DNA of 64,000 bases from Stentor roeselii (GCA_006503475.1 RSEH01000028.1:62001-126000), one strand, 5' to 3'; numbered from the stretch's first letter, positions 1 to 8,638 are shown. The notes: generated from the sequence alone by a model not told the origin. Program-made: numbers and translations.

Positions 1-375
1 TATGGAAGTCATCATATTGGAGCGAGTACTAAACAAGCTGAAACAGCGATTGGCTTAGAAGCTTTGAGGATTATTCTTCAGTATAGCAGGACTTCGAAAG
101 TAGATGCTGGAAATTTAGTCAATATGCAAAGTGTCTCTAAAGCTCGACATGCTTTAGTCATTCGACATACCGGGCAAGCCTTAGCCCCTGTTTTGGCTTT
201 ACTTGCTGAAAAAGGTGCTAAAGTGCAAGAAGTGGAAAATAAAGCTTTTCGTGATGGAGTCGCTTTCACTGCTACTGTTTCTGTTGATGGTGATCAAGTG
301 GTTTTAAATGAAGTCGTTGCTGGTCTTAGTGGAAATCATGGAATTATCAACATCAGTTTAGTTAATTTAGCTTAG
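1..375 (+). CDS. D-3-phosphoglycerate dehydrogenase, C-terminal part
   Basis: The reading frame is open from base 1 to a TAG at 373-375, so the gene enters from the left and only its last 124 codons are here. The first residues, YGSHHIGASTKQAETAIG, match the stretch of SerA-type dehydrogenases that carries the catalytic-domain histidine and the helix leading into the regulatory domain. The rest, with ARHALVIRH and a final GNHGIINISLV, fits the C-terminal ACT-like domain. The enzyme oxidises 3-phosphoglycerate to 3-phosphohydroxypyruvate, the first step of serine synthesis, in the cytosol. Its end overlaps the end of the convergent gene by 9 nt. The family call is from motif recognition; the catalytic core lies outside the window. 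Confidence 0.85.
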   Translation, partial: YGSHHIGASTKQAETAIGLEALRIILQYSRTSKVDAGNLVNMQSVSKARHALVIRHTGQALAPVLALLAEKGAKVQEVENKAFRDGVAFTATVSVDGDQVVLNEVVAGLSGNHGIINISLVNLA

Positions 376-813
376 GTGGTACTGACGTGATAGAGAATCG
401 ATGTATTCTTTGTTTGGTATTCGGTTTGGCTTTGGAGAAGATGAAGAAATTGAATGATTTGAAGCGTGTGAATTAAAGTCTCTTGAAAAAAAACCACGAA
501 AGTTCATATGAAGAGGTCTTCGGATCAAGGCCCTCTTTGATTGATAGTCTTGGACACTCACTGCTGAAAAACATTCTGAAATTTCTTTTCTCACTATTTT
601 CGCCTTGAAAAAGGCCCTTAACGGTCTCTGGCACTTTTCAAAGGACCTGGTCCTCTGATGTGAAATTTCCTTGAACTGAACTGAGTGACTTTTAACACCT
701 GAAGTAAGTCCCGGTCTGTTTTCCCCTCCTGTTACTTCCCTCTTTTTATTCTCCAAAAGCGGGGTTCGAGGCAAGACGACCACAATTTTTTCCCTGAGTC
801 TATCCAAAGCCAT
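367..813 (-). CDS. Hypothetical basic protein, 148 aa
   Basis: I do not recognise this protein. It is basic and rich in Arg, Lys and Ser, with no membrane segment or signal peptide; the C-terminal third has a serine run followed by PKPNRIPNKEY. The start is supported by the context TTTATAAATGGC, which also precedes recognised genes in this window. It lies 20 nt downstream of the kinesin gene on the same strand, and its stop codon lies inside the end of the phosphoglycerate dehydrogenase frame on the other strand. A small intron could alter the last few codons, since a convergent overlap of coding ends is unusual even here. It is probably real but could be partly mis-modelled. Confidence 0.5.
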   Translation of the reverse strand: MALDRLREKIVVVLPRTPLLENKKREVTGGENRPGLTSGVKSHSVQFKEISHQRTRSFEKCQRPLRAFFKAKIVRKEISECFSAVSVQDYQSKRALIRRPLHMNFRGFFSRDFNSHASNHSISSSSPKPNRIPNKEYIDSLSRQYHLS

Positions 814-833
814 TTATAAAGGTCCTAAGCTAA

Positions 834-2474
834 TTAATCATCAATTCCTTGTAACAAATCATCATCATTATTTTCAAGATTAAAAACATCCATGACTGCC
901 TTGTTCTTTTCGAACATTAGAGTAAGTTCTTCTTCTTGTCTGAGATGTTCATTGAAAACTCTGAGTTTTTCTCTGATGCCTTTGATCATGTCTTCTTTGA
1001 TGTTGAGGACTGAATCAAGTTCTCGGACGTAATGATCAACATCAGATCCAGGTTTATCTACTTCAGCAAGAAGTCCCATCTGATGTTTAATAATATCAAC
1101 CATTTCATCAATCATTTTTCGATGAGAATTAATCAAGTCCTCTTCTTCAGCAAGAATAATTCCAATGAGTTGTTCATGTTTTTCACTTAACTCTTCCATA
1201 TTAACAGCAGGTTGTTTTTTTTCTACAACTTTTGGATGCATGTAAGGATTTTGTGCAATATTTTTTCCTCCACTTATGCCAGACCCGATTTTACTTTTAA
1301 ACTTGTTGTCTTCTTTTCCTGATTTTTTGAATAAAAGTCTACTGGAGTCTTCTTCATTGCGAATAGGTTTAGGTGGAGGAAGAGCTTCTTCGGTGTCTTC
1401 CAGGTTGTACCTGACGACATTCGCGTTTTGACGAGGAAGCATCAGGGCGTTTGCGAGTTTATCGTCGGAGTTCTTCGGCTTGTCTCCTTTTTTTAGTTCT
1501 TTTACCCTGTCAGCGTATCTCAGGGTGTTAAGCGTGTGCTCGCAACTTAAGAGGCCTGGAGATACGTTTGCGATCATCACTGTTCGACAGTTGCCTAAAA
1601 AGGAATCTTTTAGGACTTGGGTCAGTTTGCTACCTCTGAAGGGAGTGTGTCGCTTTTCTTGGTCTAGAGCTCGGATGCATTCTTTTAGCGCTAATAAGGA
1701 TTTGTTTATTTCAGCTCCGTCCATGCGGGTTTTGAAATCGGCTCCGCTTACGTCGGCTCCACGCTCGGAACCTGCGAGGTCGATGAAACTCATCTTGCCC
1801 ACTACGGACTTGCCCTGTCTCAAGTTAATTTCAAGAATAGCATGAGACCTAGACGAGTCATCATTGGCGCCAGTCTGTCCAGTGGTTCTAGCTTCCATTC
1901 CAGTTCCAATTAATTTCATGAGATTATCAACAGTTTCAACAGGTTTATTCTGAAGTCCAACAATATTCACATTTTGTTTCGCATCTTCCCTAGCAAAAAG
2001 TTGATTTCGATCATTAAGCAAATCATGCAATTTTCCACAGTAGATTTCATAGAAAGACACAGTGAATTTGATATTACGGAAATACTGGTCTCTATAAAAG
2101 AACAAGTCTCGAGCAGCTAAAAGGTAAAGTCCTGGACTCGACCCTTCTCCCATCATTGTGAAGGTCTTCCCGGAGCCAGTCTGCCCATAAGCAAAACAAG
2201 TGACCTTCGCGCCTTGAAACGATGCCTGAACTATCGGCTGAATAGCTGAAATGTACAGGTCTTGATTTGAAGTCTCTTCATTGTAAACCCCGTCAAATGT
2301 GAAGTGATGTTCTTCTATGTATTTCGTCAAGTCCACTTTAAGCTTCTGCTCTCGGACTACCAATGTTGCAGATGAGGCGCGATGTAATATGTCTTGGTCA
2401 CCTTTTGAGATCTCTTTTGAATTTAAGGGACGCTTTCGCACTATCACCTGGATTTTTTGGTCTTTTTCTACCAT
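834..2474 (-). CDS. Kinesin-13 family microtubule depolymerase
   Basis: The 546-residue protein starts almost directly with a kinesin motor (about residues 8-330). It has the P-loop GQTGSGKT at 97-104, the switch motifs SSRSH and DLAGSE, and two kinesin-13 marks: KVD in loop 2 (46-48) and KEC in LLALKECIRAL. Kinesin-13 motors use these to bend protofilaments and remove tubulin from microtubule ends. The C-terminal 110 residues are a coiled coil close to the MCAK/KIF24 tail (EEEEDLI-like, PGSDV). The family usually has a localisation domain and neck of roughly 200 residues before the motor; here only seven residues precede it, with an in-frame TAA just before the ATG. The gene is unbroken. An unseen upstream exon cannot be excluded. 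Confidence 0.93.
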   Translation of the reverse strand: MVEKDQKIQVIVRKRPLNSKEISKGDQDILHRASSATLVVREQKLKVDLTKYIEEHHFTFDGVYNEETSNQDLYISAIQPIVQASFQGAKVTCFAYGQTGSGKTFTMMGEGSSPGLYLLAARDLFFYRDQYFRNIKFTVSFYEIYCGKLHDLLNDRNQLFAREDAKQNVNIVGLQNKPVETVDNLMKLIGTGMEARTTGQTGANDDSSRSHAILEINLRQGKSVVGKMSFIDLAGSERGADVSGADFKTRMDGAEINKSLLALKECIRALDQEKRHTPFRGSKLTQVLKDSFLGNCRTVMIANVSPGLLSCEHTLNTLRYADRVKELKKGDKPKNSDDKLANALMLPRQNANVVRYNLEDTEEALPPPKPIRNEEDSSRLLFKKSGKEDNKFKSKIGSGISGGKNIAQNPYMHPKVVEKKQPAVNMEELSEKHEQLIGIILAEEEDLINSHRKMIDEMVDIIKHQMGLLAEVDKPGSDVDHYVRELDSVLNIKEDMIKGIREKLRVFNEHLRQEEELTLMFEKNKAVMDVFNLENNDDDLLQGIDD

Positions 2475-2856
2475 TTACTTAGTGTGATTTGAATGTTTGA
2501 TTTAGGAGAATTTTTGATCGATTAAGTGGAGGACGGGCGGTACTGGTTTGTGGAATTTTTGTAAAGGGTTTAATGGTTGAAGGGGAATTTTATCATTTAA
2601 GAATGATTTTTATATAATTAAAGTTTATTGGGTAGGATAAATTTTAACACAATAAAACCAAAGTATTTTAAATGTTTATTGAATACTTTTCTAATATATC
2701 TCTTTATATTAATTACTTTCATAGTTCAAACATGTAAACTTGCTAATACCCCAACACCCTTGATTAAACCTTCCAAGTTAATAACCCAACTAGAAATCAT
2801 TAAATTTTATTCAATTAAAAAACTTCAATATTTAACCTCAGAAGCAAACTAACCTA
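2475..2856. other. Gene-free stretch downstream of CSD gene, upstream of kinesin
   Basis: This stretch lies between the start of the kinesin-13 gene and the stop of the next minus-strand gene. It is AT-rich and holds the kinesin promoter. A 74-codon open frame on the plus strand is AT-driven (Ile, Leu, Lys and Asn repeats) and is not supported. Confidence 0.5.
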
Positions 2857-3654
2857 CTAGCTTATGATCTCAATATTCGTCGCAATTTTTTTAATTTTTC
2901 CATTATCAGTCCGTGTCTTAATTTTAAACCTGAGGATTTTTTCCTTCTTATTATAAACATCGTCCTTAAACTTCCTCAAGACGATTCCACTGAGCACAAG
3001 TTCATCTTCAACCAAGAAAACATCATCACTTCCTTCAAGACTAATAAACCCATGTCTTTTTTTCAAATGATAAAACTTGACCTTTCCCACAAAAAACTCA
3101 TCACTAATAAACTCATTCTCAAAAGTACTTCTTTTTTCCCTCTTCACCAGAGAAGGCTTCGAAGGAGGAGGCTTTAAAATCACTTCTGACTTACTCACAG
3201 GAATCGCAATTGGCCTAATCGAGCTACTTAAAGGGTTCCCTGAAAGATCTGAGTCTGAACTGAAGTCCACCCATCTTTTTTTCTTCTCAGGAGAAACTTT
3301 TAACTCGCCTTTTTCGGAAAAACCCGGAGGCGGAGGAGTAAGTCGGATGTTTTCGGGCGTGATTATTTTCACCCTTTTCAAAGCTTTTAACTCAAGGTGG
3401 AACTTTGCTGGGTCTGAAGGAATCCCTGAGGTACTTTTCGATGACCATCTTTCAAAGGTTTTTTGACTTCTTTCCCAGGATTTCAGCTCGAGGACGTGAT
3501 CATTTTCTTCTGGAATTGTTTGAATTTCAGCCAGTTGGTGAAGCTCTGATATTGGGATCAGGTCGCTGAAGAAAATGTTTTTTGGCTGCTTTTTTGATGC
3601 GGGCTGAGATATGACTACTTTTTTTGGTGCTGACAAAGAGGTACAGATTTTCAT
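2857..3654 (-). CDS. Protein with C-terminal cold-shock (RNA-binding) domain
   Basis: The 265-residue protein has a low-complexity, Pro/Ser/Lys-rich N-terminal part of about 185 residues and one recognisable module at the end. From about residue 190, GKVKFYHLKKRHGFISLEG, then DDVFL and a closing VIEII-like strand fit the five-stranded cold-shock domain. The RNP1-like core is degenerate: the usual KGFGFI aromatic patch is KRHGFI. Such domains bind single-stranded RNA or DNA, so a role in RNA handling is likely but inferred. It starts 147 nt from the divergent KNL1-like gene, so the two probably share a promoter region. Confidence 0.7.
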   Translation of the reverse strand: MKICTSLSAPKKVVISQPASKKQPKNIFFSDLIPISELHQLAEIQTIPEENDHVLELKSWERSQKTFERWSSKSTSGIPSDPAKFHLELKALKRVKIITPENIRLTPPPPGFSEKGELKVSPEKKKRWVDFSSDSDLSGNPLSSSIRPIAIPVSKSEVILKPPPSKPSLVKREKRSTFENEFISDEFFVGKVKFYHLKKRHGFISLEGSDDVFLVEDELVLSGIVLRKFKDDVYNKKEKILRFKIKTRTDNGKIKKIATNIEIIS

Positions 3655-3801
3655 ATTTTATCTTTATTTGGGTTAGATTGGACGCTGTTACTTGAATGCT
3701 TGGATTTATTATTCAACTCTTCATAAAACCCACTGAACCCAAAGCAACTTTAAATCTTTTCTCATAGTCAACAGATAGACAGTCTTCAAAAAGCGCGGTA
3801 A

Positions 3802-4902
3802 ATGTCAAATCACAGCTTATTAAAAAGACCCGGTTCTTCCAGTTCAAACCGCGACAGACGAGTGAGCTGGGGTGAGCCAGACGTTGTAGAATTTTCTAAA
3901 AACGAGACACCCAGCAAGATGTTTTCATCAGAAGAAACTGAAAACCAAATGATGCCTGAAAGTCTGAGTCCAGCGGCAGTGCTTCCAGCGACTCCAATTC
4001 ATCATCAGCCTTCATTCGCAGCCTTTTTATCTCCTGTCTCAGAAGAAGACCACGGTTCAAATACTTCGATTTCAAGTCCTTTCAACAGCCAGACGAGTAT
4101 GGGAGTGATTTTTCCTGAACTCGAACCTTATGTGCTACCTAATCTTTCTTGGAAGTTACCTTTTCGAGCAAGAAATTTGAATAAAACCCCGAAAAAAAAC
4201 TTCCAGAAACTGAAAAACCTCGAAAATCTTAGATCTTTACTTGAAAGTAAAAAAGTTGAAATTACTGAAACACTTGAAAAGGTTGACAAGTTCAAAAACT
4301 TAAATCATGATATTCAGAAAAAAGTGAAAAATTCTGCAAAAATAGTGAATGACTGGCTTTCCCAGGAAAACCAGAAAAAAGCAGAAAACGAGAAAAAATT
4401 CAAAGAAAATCAGGAAAATCTTCGAAAATCTTTAAATTCTCCAAATTTCGATAAAAATCGTTGGATTTTTCTTCAAAGTTCTGAGCAACAAATACTAAAA
4501 TTTCGTACTTTTCCACATGAAAATAAAATCTTATCTCATTTAGTTCTTCTTTATTTTCACGATTCAATAAGTTTAGAGCTTATTCAACCATTTCACTCAA
4601 AATCCTCTCAAAATATCTGGCCTGATTTCAAGAAATTTATGGAATGTCAAAGTTTTGGAAGTTTCAACGAAATGTTAAAAGAATTCAGTTTTTTATGGTT
4701 TTATTTCGTGAAATTTTTAGAAAGTCTTGAAAAACTTGAGAGTCTTTCTTTTGTTTCAGATGTTCAGTCAACTGAGGATTTTTTCTTGTTAACTGGAGAT
4801 GTTTTAGGGTTGAAATGGCAACTTGCTGTGAATTTTCATAATATTTCTAATGAGTGGGATGTTTTGTCTAGGTTAGAACTAGGGCGGCTAATATCTAATT
4901 GA
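3802..4902 (+). CDS. Candidate KNL1/Spc105-like kinetochore scaffold
   Basis: The 366-residue protein has three parts. A disordered, Ser/Pro-rich N terminus carries RRVSWGEPDVVEF at about 18-30, very like the PP1-docking RRVSF motif near the start of KNL1/Spc105 proteins. A basic coiled coil of roughly 90 residues follows, then a C-terminal region of alternating aromatic and hydrophobic segments that could be the paired RWD fold of KNL1. KNL1 recruits PP1 and checkpoint kinases to kinetochores and links to the Mis12 and Ndc80 complexes. The match is by motif and layout only; KNL1 is usually far longer and carries MELT repeats, which I do not see. It ends in TGA only 4 nt before the next ATG. 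Confidence 0.45.
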   Translation: MSNHSLLKRPGSSSSNRDRRVSWGEPDVVEFSKNETPSKMFSSEETENQMMPESLSPAAVLPATPIHHQPSFAAFLSPVSEEDHGSNTSISSPFNSQTSMGVIFPELEPYVLPNLSWKLPFRARNLNKTPKKNFQKLKNLENLRSLLESKKVEITETLEKVDKFKNLNHDIQKKVKNSAKIVNDWLSQENQKKAENEKKFKENQENLRKSLNSPNFDKNRWIFLQSSEQQILKFRTFPHENKILSHLVLLYFHDSISLELIQPFHSKSSQNIWPDFKKFMECQSFGSFNEMLKEFSFLWFYFVKFLESLEKLESLSFVSDVQSTEDFFLLTGDVLGLKWQLAVNFHNISNEWDVLSRLELGRLISN

Positions 4903-4906
4903 AATT

Positions 4907-6106
4907 ATGTCTTTAGAACTCACCAGAGAAAAGGCTTTGAAGTACTCGAAACTTGCTGTTGAGGCAGACAACGATCAAAATATCGAACTTTCACTCAAGT
5001 ACTACAAAAAAGCTCTCATTCTTTACACTTCTCTCTTAGCAGGTAACTTTTAACTAGATGATGACCCAAAGCGAGAGTTTTACCTTTCAAGGTTCCGTAA
5101 GTACCTCGACCGTGCAGAAACTATTTCTCTTCTTCTCACATCCTCTCAGCAAGTCACCGAAAGTGACTCAGAAGAACTTCCAAGAACTCCTTCATTCTCA
5201 TCAAAGAAGCCAAACCAAAAATCTTACGACTTTCTAATAAAAACTGAAAAACCTTCATTTCATTGGGATGAAGTCAAAGGTCTTGACAATATAAAAAACA
5301 TTCTTGGGGAAACGATTCACATTCGCAAGACCTTCCAAAGCCTTGAGATAAAAACGACAATGCCCTGGCAAACGCTTCTCCTCTTCGGACCTGCTGGTTC
5401 AGGCAAGAGGTTCTTAGCCCAAGCGTTCTGTTCTGAGCTTTCCTCAACTTTCATATCATTAGAAACCAGCTTAATTCCAAAAGACCTCAAAAATGAGAAA
5501 ATCTTGAAGAACTTATTTGAAATTGCGATAAAAAATCGACCTGCTGTTGTTTTTATCGATGAAATTCACCTCTTGATTAATGAAGAAAACGAAAATTCTA
5601 GAATTTTACCCGAATTTTTAGATCAACTTGAAAAAAGTGGAAATTTTCAGGATTTGGTTGTTTTTTGCTCGACGACTAAACCTTGGAGATTAGATTCTGA
5701 TGTTTGTAGAAGGGTTGAAAGGAAGATTTATGTTCCACTTCCTGATTGGGAGAGAAGAAAAGAGGTGATAAGGGAAGGGTTAGGTAGAAAATGCCCGGAT
5801 TTTGTAGTGGAACAACTTGCTGATTTGACTTCTGGATTTTCAGCTGAGGATCTTAGGAAGCTAGGAAGGTTGTTACAGGAAAAAGAGAGGATATCTGAAG
5901 AATTCAAAGAAGAATGCAAGGATAATGGAAAGACTTCTGATGTTAAGATTTTTAGGGAGGGTCAAGTTGAGGAGTCTGGAGGGAAACATCAGGATTTTTA
6001 TCAGGCTGTTAGCATGGTCAAGCCTTCAGTGTCTTTAAACACTTTAATCAGGTATCAATATTTCGCTGAGTCTTACTTTGAAACATTCAATATAAACCCT
6101 TGTTAA
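4907..6106 (+). CDS. Vps4-like MIT-AAA ATPase with altered Walker A, one 15-nt intron
   Basis: Two exons (4907-5042, 5058-6106) join across gtaacttttaactag to give 394 residues. The N terminus is an MIT three-helix domain, cut by the intron, followed by a Ser-rich linker. From WDEVKGLDNIK an AAA domain runs to the end, closing with the Vps4-type helix FYQAV...KPSVSLNTLIRYQYF. Vps4 binds ESCRT-III tails through MIT and pulls the filaments apart in multivesicular-body sorting and abscission. Walker B (VVFIDE, D213/E214) and the arginine-finger pair RR are kept. Walker A reads GPAGSGKR at 156-163: the Thr/Ser that follows the lysine and ligates magnesium is Arg. It may be a specialised or inactive paralogue. 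The start is 4 nt after the preceding stop. Confidence 0.88.
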
Positions 6107-6305
6107 AAATTTCTTCATCTCTAAATAACTTTAAATTTTTTATATATTTTTTTCCTTAATAAATGGGTGAATATTTATGCTTAAAGAGGAAATTCAGTCG
6201 TAAAAGCTTCATTTTTCATAAATATTTCAAACTCTTCAGAAAGTTGAATCCAATTTTAAGACTTTCAAGAGTGTTAGTTTTCAAAGCCATTTGATTTATC
6301 TAAGT

Positions 6306-6740
6306 CTAAATAGAATGTTTTCTCTTCAGTTGTTGCACTAATTTATCGTAATCTGGCTTATCATAAAGATTGTCAAGTTCTCCCAAATTTTCAATTTTTA
6401 TCTTGACAAGCCACCCTTCATCATTAGGGTCATTATTAATCAGGTCAGGGGCTTCAAGGATCTTTTTATTAACTTCGACGACTTCTCCACTTAAAGGACA
6501 GTAAATATCATCGACAACTCTAGTGGACTCCAGCTTTCCGAGCACATCTCCTTGTTTAAACTTGGTCCCGACATCGGGCATTTGGACAAAAATGATGTCT
6601 CCTAATTGACTATGGGCATAGTCAGTGATCCCAACGACTCCCACTTTCGTCTTTGGGTTATACTTGATCCATTCATGATCAATATTGAAAAAGGTGCTGA
6701 AAGCCCTTCGGATTGCAGAGTTCCTGAAGAAGGTCAACAT
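6306..6740 (-). CDS. Glycine cleavage system H protein, lipoyl lysine replaced
   Basis: The 144-residue protein begins with a basic, Phe/Arg-rich presequence fitting mitochondrial import. The H-protein fold follows: DHEWIKY, GVVGITDYAHSQLGDI, VGTKFKQGDVLGKLES, YCPLSGEVVEVN and the end motif NDEGWLVKIKI. H protein carries lipoamide on one lysine and shuttles the aminomethyl group between the P, T and L proteins. At that lysine (family motif ESVKAAS) this gene has ESTRVVD: residue 74 is Arg (AGA, bases 6519-6521 on the plus strand). Everything else looks intact, so lipoylation at the normal site appears impossible unless this is a paralogue with another role. Length and spacing are normal for the family. 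Confidence 0.92.
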   Translation of the reverse strand: MLTFFRNSAIRRAFSTFFNIDHEWIKYNPKTKVGVVGITDYAHSQLGDIIFVQMPDVGTKFKQGDVLGKLESTRVVDDIYCPLSGEVVEVNKKILEAPDLINNDPNDEGWLVKIKIENLGELDNLYDKPDYDKLVQQLKRKHSI

Positions 6741-6880
6741 TTATGGATAATAATGGAAGCCAATTGAAAGATATTGATATTTATTCTGGAGATGTCTTTA
6801 AACAAGATAAATAAATAATATTTTATATATCGATATTATTATAAATGGCTAGGCCATTAATTTCAATCATTTTACAGTGT

Positions 6881-8095
6881 CTAATCTAAACTTTCCAGCT
6901 CTTTCACAGTAGTCCTGTTATAACTGTAAGCCGAAGCCGGTCTCGCATTAGTTCTTTTCATATCCAAGTCCCTTCTAATCACTCCAGAGCTTGGTCTCAA
7001 GCCAATTCCAGGTCGATGTTCAGAAATGACTTCAGCCGTCGAGTTCGCCTTACAAAAGAGATTCGGCATGGGCTTCATGTTCAAACTTCTGCTTGTTACC
7101 AACTTGTTGTTTTCCATCACGTACATCTTGAACCGGTTCGGGTACTTGCTGATTGAACCGATTTTGTCTTTGCTGTTGCTGCTTGACGGCCTGGGCAAAT
7201 TATGAGTTTTTCCACTTTTGTCTTGAAGGTGGTCTGTGTAGTCCGCTTTCGTTCTGGTGAATAAACTTGGAGTGAAATAAGATGATTTTATTGCAGTTGG
7301 AATCATTTTGAAAATTTCTTCGAAAGTTGGACGCATTGATGCTCGCTTGTCGAGAAGTTTTAAAATGAATTCGAAGAGCTTTGGAGAGTAAAAGGAAGGA
7401 ATTGGCTTTGGACGGCCTTTTACTATCACACGTGCCAGGGAGATTAAGTTGTCGGCTTGGAATGGAGGCTCTAGGGATGCAAGGTTGTAAGCAACGCACC
7501 CGATTGCCCAGATGTCGACTTTGTTGTCGTATGGCTTGTGTTGGATTATTTCGGGACTTAGGTATAGAGGGGTTCCTACTTGAGATCCATTCATCGGATC
7601 TTTAGTATTAACAGTTTTACAAACTCCCATATCCGCAATTTTGACTCTTTTTTCCTTATCAAGTAAAATATTCAAGCACTTGATATCCCTATGAATAACG
7701 TTATTCTTATGCAAAAACTCAACACCCAAACAAACTTCATAAACAATAGCCCAGATAGTTTTTTCACTAAGGTACTTCCGATTGACTTTATACATATTAA
7801 TCATCTGCTGCAAGTCTCCTCCAGATGCGAATTCCATCAAAATGAGTAATTTTTTCTCATGAATACAACTAGCAAGATAAGAAATCAAATGAACATGACT
7901 ATAGCTTTCTAAAATTACGACTTCTTTCAAAGACCGCTGCTGTTTCCTTTCTGACAAGTTTTCCAAGTTGATACACTTGATGACGAATTCTTTATGATCA
8001 GCTGCTCGAACAAGATAAACAACTCCAAACGTCCCTGATCCGAGAGGACGAACAATTTTGTATGAACTGAACAAAGACCCTTCAAGATTCAACAT
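6881..8095 (-). CDS. NEK-family serine/threonine kinase
   Basis: The kinase domain covers about residues 12-270 of 404: glycine loop GSGTFGVV from residue 19, catalytic lysine in FVIKCIN, HRDIKCLNILL in the catalytic loop, GTPLYLSPE in the P+1 region and NKVDIWAIGCVAY. The lineup is that of NEK kinases, which act on centrioles, cilia and mitosis. The magnesium-binding DFG is DMG (IADMGVCK), which keeps the Asp and Gly, so activity is plausible. The C-terminal 130 residues are basic, Ser/Arg/Pro-rich and contain RPSSG and RPASAYS stretches that could be tubulin- or kinase-contact sites. It begins 16 nt after the stop of the upstream gene on the same strand. Confidence 0.9.
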   Translation of the reverse strand: MLNLEGSLFSSYKIVRPLGSGTFGVVYLVRAADHKEFVIKCINLENLSERKQQRSLKEVVILESYSHVHLISYLASCIHEKKLLILMEFASGGDLQQMINMYKVNRKYLSEKTIWAIVYEVCLGVEFLHKNNVIHRDIKCLNILLDKEKRVKIADMGVCKTVNTKDPMNGSQVGTPLYLSPEIIQHKPYDNKVDIWAIGCVAYNLASLEPPFQADNLISLARVIVKGRPKPIPSFYSPKLFEFILKLLDKRASMRPTFEEIFKMIPTAIKSSYFTPSLFTRTKADYTDHLQDKSGKTHNLPRPSSSNSKDKIGSISKYPNRFKMYVMENNKLVTSRSLNMKPMPNLFCKANSTAEVISEHRPGIGLRPSSGVIRRDLDMKRTNARPASAYSYNRTTVKELESLD

Positions 8096-8111
8096 TTTTA
8101 TTTGAAAGCTT

Positions 8112-8561
8112 TTAAACTATTGTTATTGGGACCAAGTCTCCTGCATTGACGAAAGGCTGAAGACAGGCCGGGATTTGAGTTCCGTTGATGATGACTGTGA
8201 AGATGTAGTCCTGGTCTAGTAGGACTAAATCGTCTCGGCCTTCACTGAGGCTGTCGAGGTACCCTTGGGTTATCTTTGAACGGTTCATAATAATTGGGTT
8301 TATTGAAGAGGGGGTCAAGAACTCGCTGATATCGTCTTGTGGATGAAGACGAATCGCTAATGTTGAACCTCGGGTTAAGGAATGCTTTATTCTTGAACGA
8401 AGCGTAGCTTCGTTGAATTCAGAAGAGTCTCGCTCGACTAAGGTGCCTTTATACTTGTAAAAAGTTGACACGTTCCCTGTTGTGTCAAGGATTATTGTGC
8501 CTGAGGGCAAGTTGCTTTCGACTGCTTGAACTAGTTGGGTAAGTTGAAACCTTCTTTCCAT
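8112..8561 (-). CDS. Hypothetical protein, 149 aa, alpha/beta
   Basis: I do not place this protein confidently. It is compact and mixed hydrophobic, without signal or membrane segment. Features are a strand-loop GTIILDTTGNVSTFYKYKG, a middle stretch with SLTRGSTLAIRLHPQDD, and an end FTVIINGTQIPACLQPFVNAGDLVPITIV. The alternation looks like the lid part of a P-loop fold as found at the ends of some IQ/ankyrin ciliary proteins, but this is a weak impression. It lies 16 nt upstream of the NEK kinase on the same strand and about 80 nt from the MORN gene, so all three are transcribed leftward in a tight row. Confidence 0.7.
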   Translation of the reverse strand: MERRFQLTQLVQAVESNLPSGTIILDTTGNVSTFYKYKGTLVERDSSEFNEATLRSRIKHSLTRGSTLAIRLHPQDDISEFLTPSSINPIIMNRSKITQGYLDSLSEGRDDLVLLDQDYIFTVIINGTQIPACLQPFVNAGDLVPITIV

Positions 8562-8638
8562 TAACCTAATTAAAACTTATTAAATGGAAAAGTATATCAT
8601 TTAAGGGTACTTTCATTAACCATTTACAAGATTTTACA

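Noticed and set aside
2628-2852. 74-codon plus-strand frame between two genes
   Set aside because: AT-driven composition (Ile/Leu/Lys/Asn), no start context and no motif; it lies in the spacer past the CSD gene.
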